From Bacilli bacterium (GTDB lineage: Bacteria > Bacillota_I > Bacilli_A > RF39 > UBA660), in the NCBI GenBank assembly GCA_017406955.1, contig JAFQXM010000010.1, positions 1-37,725 of the forward strand: DNA of 37,725 nt, written 5' to 3'. The notes below the pieces were generated by a model that did not search any database, was not told the origin of the DNA, and saw only the letters and a list, made by a program, of their open reading frames with translations. The position numbers and the translations under genes are program-made. Of the stretch, positions 25,399-33,127 are shown one piece after another. The stretch's first letter is position 1; every line of letters starts with the position of its first letter.

Positions 25399-25860
25399 AT
25401 GAAAAATAGTGAAATACTAAAGTGTGCAAGGGATTATATTAATAGTAGTGATACTGTAGAACAGATTGCGGATAAATATGGTGTTAGTAAAAAGACTTTA
25501 CAAAATAATTTTAAAAAATTAAAAGATATTGATGAAGAAATATATAATTCTGTAGAAGAGAAAAAACAAGTTAATCAAGTTGTTGGTAGAAAAAAAGGTG
25601 GTAGTATTAGCGGTCGTTTTGTTAGCTATACTGAAGAAGAAGCTAATATGATTGCGGATGCTATTATAAATCAGCAATTAACTTATAAAGAAGCAGAAGA
25701 AAAGTTTGGTAAAGCACATTCTACTATATATGATATGGTTCACAGTGATTTTATTAGTGATGAGAAAAAAAGTAAGTTAGACTTAATTGCGATTGCTAAT
25801 AATAAAGGTCAAACTATTATTGATGAAGAGGAAATAATTAAATCTAATGGCAGTAAATAG
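25399..25860 (+). CDS. SpoIIID-like regulator with two helix-turn-helix domains
   Basis: The 153-residue protein resembles the sporulation regulator SpoIIID but doubled. The first half has TVEQIADKYGVSKKTLQNNF (residues 19-38), then a helix (EIYNSVEEKKQVNQ) and RKKGG, as in SpoIIID. The second half has a second HTH, TYKEAEEKFGKAHSTIYDMV (95-114), followed by another helix. SpoIIID is normally about 80-95 residues with one HTH and acts with sigma-E in the mother cell. Here it may be a fused dimer or a distinct regulator. The start is set by AAGGAG before the ATG at 25399. It is cotranscribed with lepA and overlaps hemW by 14 nt. Confidence 0.75.
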   Translation: MKNSEILKCARDYINSSDTVEQIADKYGVSKKTLQNNFKKLKDIDEEIYNSVEEKKQVNQVVGRKKGGSISGRFVSYTEEEANMIADAIINQQLTYKEAEEKFGKAHSTIYDMVHSDFISDEKKSKLDLIAIANNKGQTIIDEEEIIKSNGSK

Positions 25861-26941
25861 TTGTTATATACATATTCCTTTTTGTGATAATATTTGTTCT
25901 TATTGTGATTTTTGTAAGATGTATTATAATTCTAATTTAGTAGATAAATACTTATTAGAATTAGAAAGAGAGATAGATAGTAAATATAAAGGAGAAGTTT
26001 TAAATACTATTTATATTGGAGGAGGAACTCCTAGTTCATTAAATATAAAACAATTAAATAAGTTATTTTCTATTATTAATAAGCTAAATAAAAGTAATAA
26101 TTGTGAATATACTATAGAAGGTAATTTTAATAATACGACTAAAGAAAAATTAGATTTATATAAAAAATATGGTATTAATAGACTTAGTTTTGGTATTGAA
26201 AGTATTAATCAAGATAATTTAAAATTTTTAAATAGAGAGCTAAATATAAATGAAGTAAAGAATATAATTGATTATTCCAAGTCTATTGGTCTTAATAATA
26301 TTAATTTAGATTTGATATATGCTTTACCTAAAGAAGATATTAATATATTAAATAATGATATAGATTTTATTTTATCTTTAAATGTTAATCATATTTCAAC
26401 ATATTCTTTGATGATAGAGGATAATACTAAATTAAAAATTGATAATATTGAAAATATTGATGAAGAATTAGATTATTTAATGTATAAGAATATATGTAAG
26501 AAATTATCTAATTATAATCATTATGAAATTAGTAATTTTTGTAAGGATGGTTTTGAATCTAAACATAATTTATGTTATTGGAATAATGATTATTATTATG
26601 GTTTTGGATTAGGTGCTTCTAGTTATATTGATAATATACGTAGTTCTAATACTAAATCATTAACTAATTATTTAAAAGGTGATTATATACTAGAAAAAGA
26701 AGAGTTAAATATAGATGATGTTATTGAATATGAAATCATGTTAAAACTGAGACTCAAAGATGGTATTAATTTAAAAGTATTTAAAGATAAGTATTCTAAA
26801 GAATTAATTGATTTATATGATTATAGTATATTAGTTGATAATAAATTATTAATACTTGATAATGATAATTTATTTATACCTGAAGATAAATTTTATATAA
26901 GTAATGAAATTATAGTTAAATTACTTCAAAATAAAATATAG
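25847..26941 (+). CDS. hemW: Radical SAM protein HemW
   Basis: HemW is a radical SAM protein related to coproporphyrinogen III dehydrogenase and regarded as a haem chaperone rather than a HemN enzyme. The 364-residue protein begins with HIPFCDNICSYCDF, giving the 4Fe-4S cysteines C13, C17 and C20, plus an additional C23. IYIGGGTPSSL is the SAM-binding glycine motif. The HemW C-terminal domain has HNLCYWNNDYYYGFGLGASSY. The ATG overlaps the preceding stop, so translation is probably coupled. Neighbouring lepA supports the call. No other haem gene is in the window. Confidence 0.93.
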   Translation: MAVNSCYIHIPFCDNICSYCDFCKMYYNSNLVDKYLLELEREIDSKYKGEVLNTIYIGGGTPSSLNIKQLNKLFSIINKLNKSNNCEYTIEGNFNNTTKEKLDLYKKYGINRLSFGIESINQDNLKFLNRELNINEVKNIIDYSKSIGLNNINLDLIYALPKEDINILNNDIDFILSLNVNHISTYSLMIEDNTKLKIDNIENIDEELDYLMYKNICKKLSNYNHYEISNFCKDGFESKHNLCYWNNDYYYGFGLGASSYIDNIRSSNTKSLTNYLKGDYILEKEELNIDDVIEYEIMLKLRLKDGINLKVFKDKYSKELIDLYDYSILVDNKLLILDNDNLFIPEDKFYISNEIIVKLLQNKI

Positions 26942-26944
26942 ATA

Positions 26945-26953
26945 TGTTATATT
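26945..26953 (+). promoter_or_regulatory. Possible extended -10 for the HD-domain gene
   Basis: TGTTATATT occurs about 22 nt before the ATG at 26975, with GTAGGAGATG between. It has no clear -35; the gene could also be read from the lepA operon, since no terminator separates them. Confidence 0.4.
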
Positions 26954-26974
26954 AAAGTTGTAGGAGATGTTTAT

Positions 26975-27556
26975 ATGGAAAGAGAAGAGATGTTTTTAGA
27001 TGAACTTAGTTATATTAATGATGAAGATTTAAGTGAATGTTTACTTAATATTATTAATATGCTTCCAGATTATTGGTTTAGTGAAGCTGCATCTTCTACT
27101 GGAAAGTACCATCCTGAATATGCTTTAGGAAATGGTGGTTTACTCCGTCATAGTAAAGCTGCAATGAGAATAGGGTATGAATTACTTTCCAATCCTACAA
27201 TAGGGGATAAGTATACTTCTAGAGAGAAAGATTTAATGCTTATGGCATTACTTATTCATGACGGATTAAAATTAGGTATGCCAAAAGAAAAGTATACTAG
27301 ATTTGATCATCCGATATTGATGGGAAGTTTTATACTAGATAATAAAGAAAAAATTGGTTTAAGTTTAAAAGATGCTGAATTTATGGATGATGTTATTAAA
27401 ACACATATGGGTCCTTGGACTACTGATTATAATGGAAATGATGTTTTAGAAAAACCTAAAACTAAATATCAGAATTTTGTTCATATGTGTGATTTTTTAG
27501 CAAGTCGTAAATGTTTATTAGTTCCTTTTGATGAGGATAATAATATAAGTGTCTAA
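26975..27556 (+). CDS. HD domain metal-dependent phosphohydrolase
   Basis: This is a 193-residue soluble protein. It has the HD superfamily arrangement of His and Asp residues: H59 (LLRHSKAA), H95-D96 (LLIHDGLK), H112 (FDHPILMG), H144 (THMGPW) and D173 (MCDFLASRK). The five conserved residues suggest an active, probably two-metal, phosphohydrolase. The nucleotide or phosphoester substrate is unknown. It differs from the GTPase- or RelA-type HD enzymes in having no extra domain. AGGAGATG precedes the ATG, and a strong terminator overlaps the stop. Confidence 0.85.
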   Translation: MEREEMFLDELSYINDEDLSECLLNIINMLPDYWFSEAASSTGKYHPEYALGNGGLLRHSKAAMRIGYELLSNPTIGDKYTSREKDLMLMALLIHDGLKLGMPKEKYTRFDHPILMGSFILDNKEKIGLSLKDAEFMDDVIKTHMGPWTTDYNGNDVLEKPKTKYQNFVHMCDFLASRKCLLVPFDEDNNISV

Positions 27557-27572
27557 TAGACACTTATTTTTT
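27545..27572 (+). terminator. Terminator after the HD-domain gene
   Basis: ATAAGTGTCT (27545-27554) pairs with AGACACTTAT (27558-27567) around AAT and a T-run follows. The stem includes the final codons and first base of the stop codon. Confidence 0.85.
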
Positions 27573-27641
27573 AATTATTTTTATAATTAATTGTTCTAAA
27601 GAAATAAATTTGTTACTATAAATTTAAGTAGGAGGGATATT

Positions 27642-28193
27642 ATGAAGAAAAGACGTAAAAAGAAAAAACAAAATATATCTTTAGTATTATCTTCTCTACT
27701 GTTATTAGTATTAGTGTGTTTAGTAATTTATTTAACTACTGTTGTAGTTGTAGACTATACTACTAATATTTCTATTAATAAAAGAGAAAAAGCTACTATT
27801 GTGTATACTGATAAAAGTGATGAAGTTATTACTATATCAAATGAAGTTTTATTAAGTGATAAGTTATCTATGCAAAGTAATAATAAATATGAATTTGAGA
27901 TAAATAATAGTAATGATAATAATAATTATATTATAAATATTGTAAAAGTAAATTCACAAATTGAAGATAAATATATTAAATTATATTTAACAGATAAGAA
28001 TGATAAAGAAATAAGTAATTTTACTAAACCAGTTAAACTTAGTGATTTAGAGCAGGAAAATAATAATAAAGTTTTATATAAGGGAGTATTAAATAATTCT
28101 AAGGAAAATTTTATTTTAAGAATATGGGTGAGCGATAAATATAAGTCTAATGAAATTAAAAAATTTTCATTTAAAATAAATATTGAAAATTAA
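27642..28193 (+). CDS. Small membrane-anchored outside protein of unknown function
   Basis: The 183-residue protein has a very basic N-terminus (MKKRRKKKKQN), one helix (about 14-36) and a beta-rich outside domain with YEFEINNSND, IKLYLTDKND and ILRIWVSDKY. The alternating strands and asparagine turns resemble the beta-sandwich of TasA/camelysin-like proteins, but I see no decisive motif. AGGAGGG precedes the ATG. It is probably transcribed alone between the HD gene's terminator and a convergent terminator at 28191. It could be an envelope or spore-coat-related protein, but nothing in the sequence proves that. Confidence 0.75.
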   Translation: MKKRRKKKKQNISLVLSSLLLLVLVCLVIYLTTVVVVDYTTNISINKREKATIVYTDKSDEVITISNEVLLSDKLSMQSNNKYEFEINNSNDNNNYIINIVKVNSQIEDKYIKLYLTDKNDKEISNFTKPVKLSDLEQENNNKVLYKGVLNNSKENFILRIWVSDKYKSNEIKKFSFKINIEN

Positions 28194-28216
28194 AACTACA
28201 CAATGTGTAGTTTTTA
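28191..28216. terminator. Convergent bidirectional terminator
   Basis: AAAACTACAC (28192-28201) pairs with GTGTAGTTTT (28205-28214) around AAT, flanked by T-rich sequence on the right and A-rich on the left. It can end both the plus-strand gene before it and the minus-strand gene after it, whose stop it touches. Confidence 0.8.
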
Positions 28217-29122
28217 ATTAAATTCTTTATAAATTGTTAAATCAAAAACATGTTGTCCTGTACTATAAGAAGCAAGTTTTTTTGAATCTATTAAGAAGAA
28301 ATTATGTTCTAATACATCACTTTTATCTGATGTTACTGGGTCATCCCACGTTAAATCAAGATGTTTCCAACCATTTAATTCAACTGCATTCCAAACATGA
28401 TTTTCTGATGCAATTTTATAACTTTTTATTTTTAGTTTTTCTAGGAATAATTCCATTGCATCTGTATAACCTCCACATAAGCCATATCCATCTATTAGTG
28501 GTCCATAGGCAAGATCTGATTTATAATTAACGACATTGTTATCACTACGATCTGAATCATACTTACTATTGTTAATTATATAGTCATGAATTTTTTTAAT
28601 ATTTTCTTCTTTATTAAGACTATTATTTATAGTACTTTTTGATATTTGATCAACTTTTTTTTCTATGGTTTTTATTTGTTCTTTGGTATAACTTTTTTCT
28701 ATTTTAATAGTAACTTTTCCTAATGAATTATATTCTGTTTCAATATTTTTAAAACCATTGAAGGGATGAACATAATTATTGATATGTGATAATATCGTTT
28801 GATCATTAGCTAGATAATCAATAGTATCTATACAATCTTTATATTCAATAGGACAATAAAAAGAAAATTTATCTTTACCAGCATTTATTACAGTGTAATA
28901 TATGTTTAATATATCTTGTTTTGATTTTGGTTTAAAATTTTTTGTATTTTGTACAAACTCAAAATCATAGTTCCTATAATACTTATTAGTATTTCCTAAT
29001 TTAACATCATGTGATTGTAGTCGATATAGTAAACTATTATATACTTTTAAAATATTTTCTTTTTGAAAATATGTTATTCCTAATAAAACTAATAATAAAA
29101 TAAATATGATATATTTTTTCAT
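28214..29122 (-). CDS. Exported transglutaminase-like protein
   Basis: The 302-residue protein has an N-terminal signal anchor (about 3-17, IIFILLLVLLGITYF) and a C-terminal transglutaminase-like (papain-fold) domain. The triad is visible as C216 in GYGLCGGYTDAM, H242 in NHVWNAVEL and D256 in HLDLTWDDP. In bacteria such domains are cysteine peptidases or crosslinkers; the short domain suggests a protease- or amidase-like role outside the cell. The N-terminal region (about 40-170) is unassigned. AGAGGTG precedes the ATG. It lies in the minus orientation beside rpsT, within a region of sporulation genes, and could act in the forespore-mother-cell space or at the envelope. Confidence 0.83.
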   Translation of the reverse strand: MKKYIIFILLLVLLGITYFQKENILKVYNSLLYRLQSHDVKLGNTNKYYRNYDFEFVQNTKNFKPKSKQDILNIYYTVINAGKDKFSFYCPIEYKDCIDTIDYLANDQTILSHINNYVHPFNGFKNIETEYNSLGKVTIKIEKSYTKEQIKTIEKKVDQISKSTINNSLNKEENIKKIHDYIINNSKYDSDRSDNNVVNYKSDLAYGPLIDGYGLCGGYTDAMELFLEKLKIKSYKIASENHVWNAVELNGWKHLDLTWDDPVTSDKSDVLEHNFFLIDSKKLASYSTGQHVFDLTIYKEFN

Positions 29123-29170
29123 ATATTCACCTCTAACTATTTTAATTTTATATTAATTTTAATTTTATGT

Positions 29171-29203
29171 AAAGAAAAAACAATCAATAATTTTGATTGT
29201 TTT
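29171..29203 (-). terminator. rpsT terminator
   Basis: On the minus strand AAAACAATCAA pairs with TTGATTGTTTT (plus coordinates 29193-29203 and 29177-29187, loop TAATT), followed by a T-rich tail. The stem overlaps the rpsT stop codon. Confidence 0.8.
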
Positions 29204-29462
29204 ACATAGCGTTTTTCATCTTCATTAATCTTGATTTTAAGCGAGCTGCTTTATTTTTATGAATCTTTCCACTAGACATAGCTTTATCAATTTTTTGAAT
29301 TGCTATATTTAGTTTATTACTAGCTTCTTCTTTATTGCCAGCCTTGATTTCTTTTTCTGCTTTTTTAATAGCTGTTCTCATACTTGAAATAATTAATGTA
29401 TTAACATCAGCTTTTTTCGCATTAGAACGAACACGTTTTTTAGCACTTTCTATATTTGGCAT
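29202..29462 (-). CDS. rpsT: Ribosomal protein bS20
   Basis: The 86-residue lysine-rich helical protein of the small subunit starts with MPNIESAKKRVRSNAKKADV, the usual bS20 N-terminus, and ends with IHKNKAARLKSRLMKMKNAM. AGTGAGGTG precedes the ATG. It diverges from gpr; in B. subtilis rpsT is likewise next to gpr and transcribed divergently, so the arrangement is conserved. Confidence 0.97.
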   Translation of the reverse strand: MPNIESAKKRVRSNAKKADVNTLIISSMRTAIKKAEKEIKAGNKEEASNKLNIAIQKIDKAMSSGKIHKNKAARLKSRLMKMKNAM

Positions 29463-29491
29463 TTTTTCACCTCACTTTTGTAAACATATTA

Positions 29492-29520
29492 ATTTTAACA
29501 GAAAATTATTAAAAAAGCAA
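29492..29520 (-). promoter_or_regulatory. Promoter of rpsT
   Basis: Read on the minus strand: TTGCTT (29520-29515), a 17-nt spacer and TAAAAT (29497-29492) with TG just upstream of the -10. The leader is about 25 nt. Confidence 0.72.
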
Positions 29521-29563
29521 ATAAAATTTCATTATATGTAAATATTATTAGTAGGTGATGTAT

Positions 29564-30601
29564 ATGCATTCTATTGATTTAAAAAAATTTAATATTAGAA
29601 CTGATTTATTAGTTGATGAAATAGAATTAAATAAAAAAGATATGTCTGATTTTATTAAAACTACTAAGTATGATAATATTTCTGTTGAAGAAGTATTAAT
29701 AGATGAGGTTAATAATAAAATATTTAATAAAAAGAATGGATATTATAAAACAATCAATTTTTTAGATATAACAGATAAAGATAATTACAATAAAGTAGAA
29801 AAAGTATTTATTGAAGTTTTAAAAGATTTACTTAAAGATCTAAATATTGATAAAAATAATAGTTGTTTAATAATTGGTTTAGGTAATGATAAATCTACTC
29901 CAGATTCTTTAGGTCCTAAGGTAATTGATGGTATTCTAGTTACTAATCATTTATTTAAATTAGGTGATGTAGAAGAGGGGTATAGAAAAACGGCAAGTTT
30001 TAAACCTAGTGTTACAGGATTAACTGGAATTGAAACTAAAGATATTATTGAATCATTAGTAGAAAAAACTAAACCAGATTTTTTAATTATAATTGATTCC
30101 TTATCATCTTCTAATTTAGATAGATTAAATAAAACTATTCAACTTACTTCTGCAGGAATTTCTCCTGGTAGTGGTATAGGTAATAATAGAGTAGAAATTA
30201 GTAGAGATACTTTAAATATACCGGTTATTGCTATTGGTATACCTACTGTTGTAGATGCTACTACAATTGTTAATGATACATTTTTGTATTTATTTAAACA
30301 ATTAAGTTTTAATATAGATAATATAGATAATAATAAAATAAAGTTAGTTCCTACTACTAATTTAGATTATAGTCATCATAAAAATACATTAACTAAGGAA
30401 GAAAAAGAAAAATTATTGGGATATGTTGGTACATTGAATGAATTGGAATTTAAAGAATTAATATATGAAGTATTGACTCCTATAAATTCTAATTTAATAG
30501 TAACTCCTACTGAAATAGATTTTGTAATAGAAAAGCTTGCTTTATTGATATCTAGTGGTATTAATAAATGTTTGCATAAAAAATTTAATCCGACAAAATA
30601 A
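29564..30601 (+). CDS. gpr: Germination protease GPR
   Basis: GPR is the aspartic-type (A25) endoprotease that degrades small acid-soluble spore proteins at germination. From the ATG at 29564 it has 345 residues. The N-terminal propeptide leads to IRTDLLVDE, close to where the zymogen is autoprocessed in Bacillus. The two catalytic aspartates are D114 in LGNDKSTPDSLGP and D178 in FLIIIDSL. Also conserved are TGLTGIETKDI, HPGSG-like SPGSGIGNNRVE and IGIPTVVDATTI. AGGTGAT precedes this ATG; in-frame starts at 29555 and 29558 lie in the ribosome site. Its presence argues strongly for true endospores. It is divergent from rpsT and precedes spoIIP. Confidence 0.96.
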   Translation: MHSIDLKKFNIRTDLLVDEIELNKKDMSDFIKTTKYDNISVEEVLIDEVNNKIFNKKNGYYKTINFLDITDKDNYNKVEKVFIEVLKDLLKDLNIDKNNSCLIIGLGNDKSTPDSLGPKVIDGILVTNHLFKLGDVEEGYRKTASFKPSVTGLTGIETKDIIESLVEKTKPDFLIIIDSLSSSNLDRLNKTIQLTSAGISPGSGIGNNRVEISRDTLNIPVIAIGIPTVVDATTIVNDTFLYLFKQLSFNIDNIDNNKIKLVPTTNLDYSHHKNTLTKEEKEKLLGYVGTLNELEFKELIYEVLTPINSNLIVTPTEIDFVIEKLALLISSGINKCLHKKFNPTK

Positions 30602-30626
30602 TACTATATTATATAGTATTTTTTTA
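30600..30626 (+). terminator. gpr terminator
   Basis: AATACTATA (30600-30608) pairs with TATAGTATT (30612-30620) around TTA, then a T-tract. It overlaps the gpr stop codon. spoIIP starts only 12 nt later with GGTGAT, so its own promoter must overlap this hairpin or readthrough is substantial. Confidence 0.78.
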
Positions 30627-30637
30627 TTGGTGATACT

Positions 30638-31576
30638 ATGAAAAAGAAATTTATTACTAAACGAAAGAATTATTTTATTAACTATAAATTTCTTTTTATA
30701 ATTATATTTTATTGTATTGGTGTATATATTGGATTTAGATATCTAAATAATAGAAGTAGTGTTGATGATAAAAAAATTGTACAAATATTATTAAGTACTT
30801 CTAATCATCATAATAAACATAAGAATAATATGATTAATAAGTTAGTTTCTAAAGTTAGTATTAATAACTCAGTAATGTTAATCAATAGTAATTATAATAA
30901 ATTGGTTGATAATAAGGGTAATGTTCAAAAAGATGATAGTATAAATAGAAATAAAGACAATCCAATGATTTATATTTATAATACTCATCAGAAAGAAGAA
31001 TATGCATCTAGTAGTTATGTTGAATATAGTGTTAAACCTACAGTTCAAATGGCTAATTATATATTGGAAGATATATTTAATAAAAATGGTTTAAAAACTT
31101 TTGTAGAAGAGAATTCAGTAAAAGATATTCTTAATGCTCATAAATGGAATTATTCATATAGTTATTTAGCGAGTAGATCTTTAATGGAAAATGCAAAACA
31201 AAGCAATCCTAGTTTAAAGTACTTTATTGATATTCATAGAGATAGTTTGGTGAAAGATAAAACAACTATTCAAATTAATAATAAAAATTATGCTTCAATA
31301 TTATTTATTGTTGGTTTAGAAAATCAAAATTATAAGGATAATTTAGCGTTTACTAATAAGATTAATAATGTTATTAATAATAAATATCCTACATTATCTA
31401 AAGGAATATATAAGAAAGGTGGACGAGGAGTAAACGGAGTTTATAATCAAGATTTTTCTTCTAATACTATTTTAATTGAGATTGGTGGTAAAGATAATAC
31501 TATCGAAGAAGTACTTAATACATCATTAGCTTTTGCAGAATGCTTTATGGAGGTGCTATCAAATAATGAAGGGTAA
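30638..31576 (+). CDS. spoIIP: Stage II sporulation protein P
   Basis: SpoIIP is a peptidoglycan amidase/endopeptidase that works with SpoIID and SpoIIM during engulfment. The 312-residue protein has a signal anchor (about 17-35), a variable linker and the amidase domain. Catalytic and zinc-binding features are NTHQKEEY (H117, E120/E121), FIDIHRD (H200, D202) and ILIEIGG (E281). The sequence GGRGVNGVYNQDFSSNTILI is characteristic of SpoIIP. GGTGAT before the ATG is the typical local ribosome site. It follows gpr and overlaps the next gene by 11 nt, as gpr-spoIIP-yqxA in B. subtilis. Confidence 0.95.
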   Translation: MKKKFITKRKNYFINYKFLFIIIFYCIGVYIGFRYLNNRSSVDDKKIVQILLSTSNHHNKHKNNMINKLVSKVSINNSVMLINSNYNKLVDNKGNVQKDDSINRNKDNPMIYIYNTHQKEEYASSSYVEYSVKPTVQMANYILEDIFNKNGLKTFVEENSVKDILNAHKWNYSYSYLASRSLMENAKQSNPSLKYFIDIHRDSLVKDKTTIQINNKNYASILFIVGLENQNYKDNLAFTNKINNVINNKYPTLSKGIYKKGGRGVNGVYNQDFSSNTILIEIGGKDNTIEEVLNTSLAFAECFMEVLSNNEG

Positions 31577-31889
31577 AAATGTATTTGTTTTTTTTCTTAC
31601 GATATTATTTATATTATTTATTTCTTTATATATAGGGCAAGCTACAGGGTATTATAAATATGATAATAAAAAAAATATATTAACAAAAGCTGCTATTAAA
31701 AGATATGAAAAAGATATAAAAGCAGGCAAACAATTAGATTTAAAAAATTATTTAGAAGAAGAAAAAAACTATTCTAATAGTTTTTCTAAGATTGGACTAA
31801 AAACTTCTAACTTTATTGAAGTTAGTTTTAATAAAATTTTAATTTTTGTTTTCAAACAAGTAGAGGAAGAAATTAATTATAAAAAATAA
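31566..31889 (+). CDS. Small membrane protein at the YqxA position
   Basis: The 107-residue protein has one N-terminal helix (about 5-23, VFVFFLTILFILFISLYIGQ) and a charged tail of about 80 residues with helices. By length, topology and position directly after gpr-spoIIP it corresponds to YqxA (DUF3679) of B. subtilis; sequence similarity seems limited to the GxxxG-like helix end (YIGQATG). Its role is unknown; sporulation is likely from context. The start at 31566 is fixed by GGAGGTG ten nucleotides upstream within spoIIP; a longer in-frame start would lack it. A strong convergent terminator overlaps its stop. Confidence 0.68.
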   Translation: MKGKNVFVFFLTILFILFISLYIGQATGYYKYDNKKNILTKAAIKRYEKDIKAGKQLDLKNYLEEEKNYSNSFSKIGLKTSNFIEVSFNKILIFVFKQVEEEINYKK

Positions 31890-31915
31890 GAGTTAATAAT
31901 GTATTAACTCTTATT
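31885..31915. terminator. Convergent terminator shared by the YqxA-like and ZnuA-like genes
   Basis: A 14-bp perfect stem (31885-31898 with 31902-31915) has a 3-nt loop. It contains both the plus-strand stop codon (31887-31889) and the minus-strand stop codon (31911-31913). An A-run at the left edge forms a U-tract for the minus strand. Confidence 0.85.
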
Positions 31916-32774
31916 GATATAATTCTTTTTTTAATAATTCTAAGTTAGAATTCATTATAGTTATATAATCTCTTTTATTAGATCTATCATTATCTGTAAT
32001 GTTTTCTAAATTATTTAGTGTTTGTATTTTTACATTAGGATATTCTTTCAATAAATTTTTAGTAGCACTATTTAATTTATCACCTTTGAATGTATATATA
32101 TAATTAATTTTTTCATCATCTATTAATTCGGATACTCTATTAATATCTTTATTAGTGACATCATTATCTATACATATAACTTCTAAATCAAATTTTTCTA
32201 AGTACTTTAATGCAGAATTTCCAACAACTATAGTCTTTTTATTAGTATTTTTAACCATAAGTCTATAATCTGCATCTAATTCTGATAATGATATTTTTAA
32301 TTTGTCATAGGCTTTGTTTATGTCTTTTTTTAGATATACACTATTTGTATATTCTTCTAGTCCTAATCTGACATTTTGAGCCATCATTAATAGTGATGCT
32401 GGATTTAACCATAATTCTTCTGGTGAATAATCTGTTTCTAGCACATATGCAGTGTCAATAATTTTTAAGTTTTGATTTAGATCAAGTAAATCAAAGGCTA
32501 GGTTACTTTCTTTTTCAATTTTTCCATTATATATAAAAAGATCTTTATTACTATATTCTAATTTCTGTTTTTTATTTATTTTATAATTTTTTATATCAAC
32601 ACCATCTGGATATATTGATATTATGTTGGCATGTTTTCCATATAGTTTTTTAGTAATAAATTCATTTGGATAATTTGTAGTTACAATACTAATATCATCC
32701 ATCGCATCTTGTTTACATCCACTTGTTAATAAGCATATTGTGAATATAAATATTAATAATAAATACTTTTTCAT
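31911..32774 (-). CDS. ZnuA/TroA-fold lipoprotein lacking metal-ligand histidines
   Basis: The 287-residue lipoprotein has a signal peptide ending in the lipobox LTSGC (C20). It follows the cluster A-I metal-binding protein pattern: [25 protein letters not shown] (normally DPHxYE), ELWLNP (normally HxWLDP) and [10 protein letters not shown] (normally xxHDALGYF). The three histidine ligands are replaced by K62, E120 and N186, and the terminal acidic ligand is not evident. It should therefore not bind zinc or manganese in the usual way. No permease or ATPase gene is adjacent. It overlaps yidD by 4 nt (ATGA), so the two are coupled. It might bind another ligand or act as a structural lipoprotein. 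The fold is fairly sure, the function unknown. Confidence 0.8.
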   Translation of the reverse strand: MKKYLLLIFIFTICLLTSGCKQDAMDDISIVTTNYPNEFITKKLYGKHANIISIYPDGVDIKNYKINKKQKLEYSNKDLFIYNGKIEKESNLAFDLLDLNQNLKIIDTAYVLETDYSPEELWLNPASLLMMAQNVRLGLEEYTNSVYLKKDINKAYDKLKISLSELDADYRLMVKNTNKKTIVVGNSALKYLEKFDLEVICIDNDVTNKDINRVSELIDDEKINYIYTFKGDKLNSATKNLLKEYPNVKIQTLNNLENITDNDRSNKRDYITIMNSNLELLKKELYQ

Positions 32775-33007
32775 TGTTTCACACCCTTATTTATATTATT
32801 TGGTACTGGATCATAGCCAGATTTCTTAGAGAAAGGATTGCATCTAAGAATTCTTTTAATACTTAAATGAACTCCTTTAATTGAGCCATATTTTTCTATA
32901 GCTTCAATAGCATAATTAGAACAAGTTGGTTGAAATCTACATCTATTATGCCAATTACCTGGTATCTTTTGATATAAATGAATTATAAATATTAAAAAAT
33001 TCTTCAT
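32771..33007 (-). CDS. yidD: Membrane protein insertion efficiency factor YidD
   Basis: The 78-residue membrane-associated protein aids YidC-dependent insertion. It has an amphipathic start ([13 protein letters not shown]), the family core [19 protein letters not shown] (C23, C29) and LRCNPF (C56), with G-x-DPVP near the end. AGGTGA precedes the ATG. It is usually next to rnpA, rpmH and yidC; here it instead heads a two-gene unit with the ZnuA-like lipoprotein. Confidence 0.95.
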   Translation of the reverse strand: MKNFLIFIIHLYQKIPGNWHNRCRFQPTCSNYAIEAIEKYGSIKGVHLSIKRILRCNPFSKKSGYDPVPNNINKGVKQ

Positions 33008-33102
33008 AATTTCACCTATTCTAAATATATAACTACTCGTATAATAATTCTACTATATTTTTTTTAAAATAGCAATTAGAAGTATACTATTTTATTATTT
33101 TT

Positions 33103-33111
33103 TGATATACT
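33103..33111 (+). promoter_or_regulatory. Extended -10 promoter of rnc
   Basis: TGATATACT lies 16 nt before the rnc ATG. The predicted leader is about 10 nt, placing GGTGAT at the 5' end of the mRNA. No good -35 is seen. Confidence 0.55.
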
Positions 33112-33127
33112 TATCATGGTGATATAT

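Noticed and set aside
28234-28530. Plus-strand open frame opposite the transglutaminase-like gene
   Set aside because: The minus-strand frame has the full catalytic triad, signal anchor and ribosome site; this one is its shadow.
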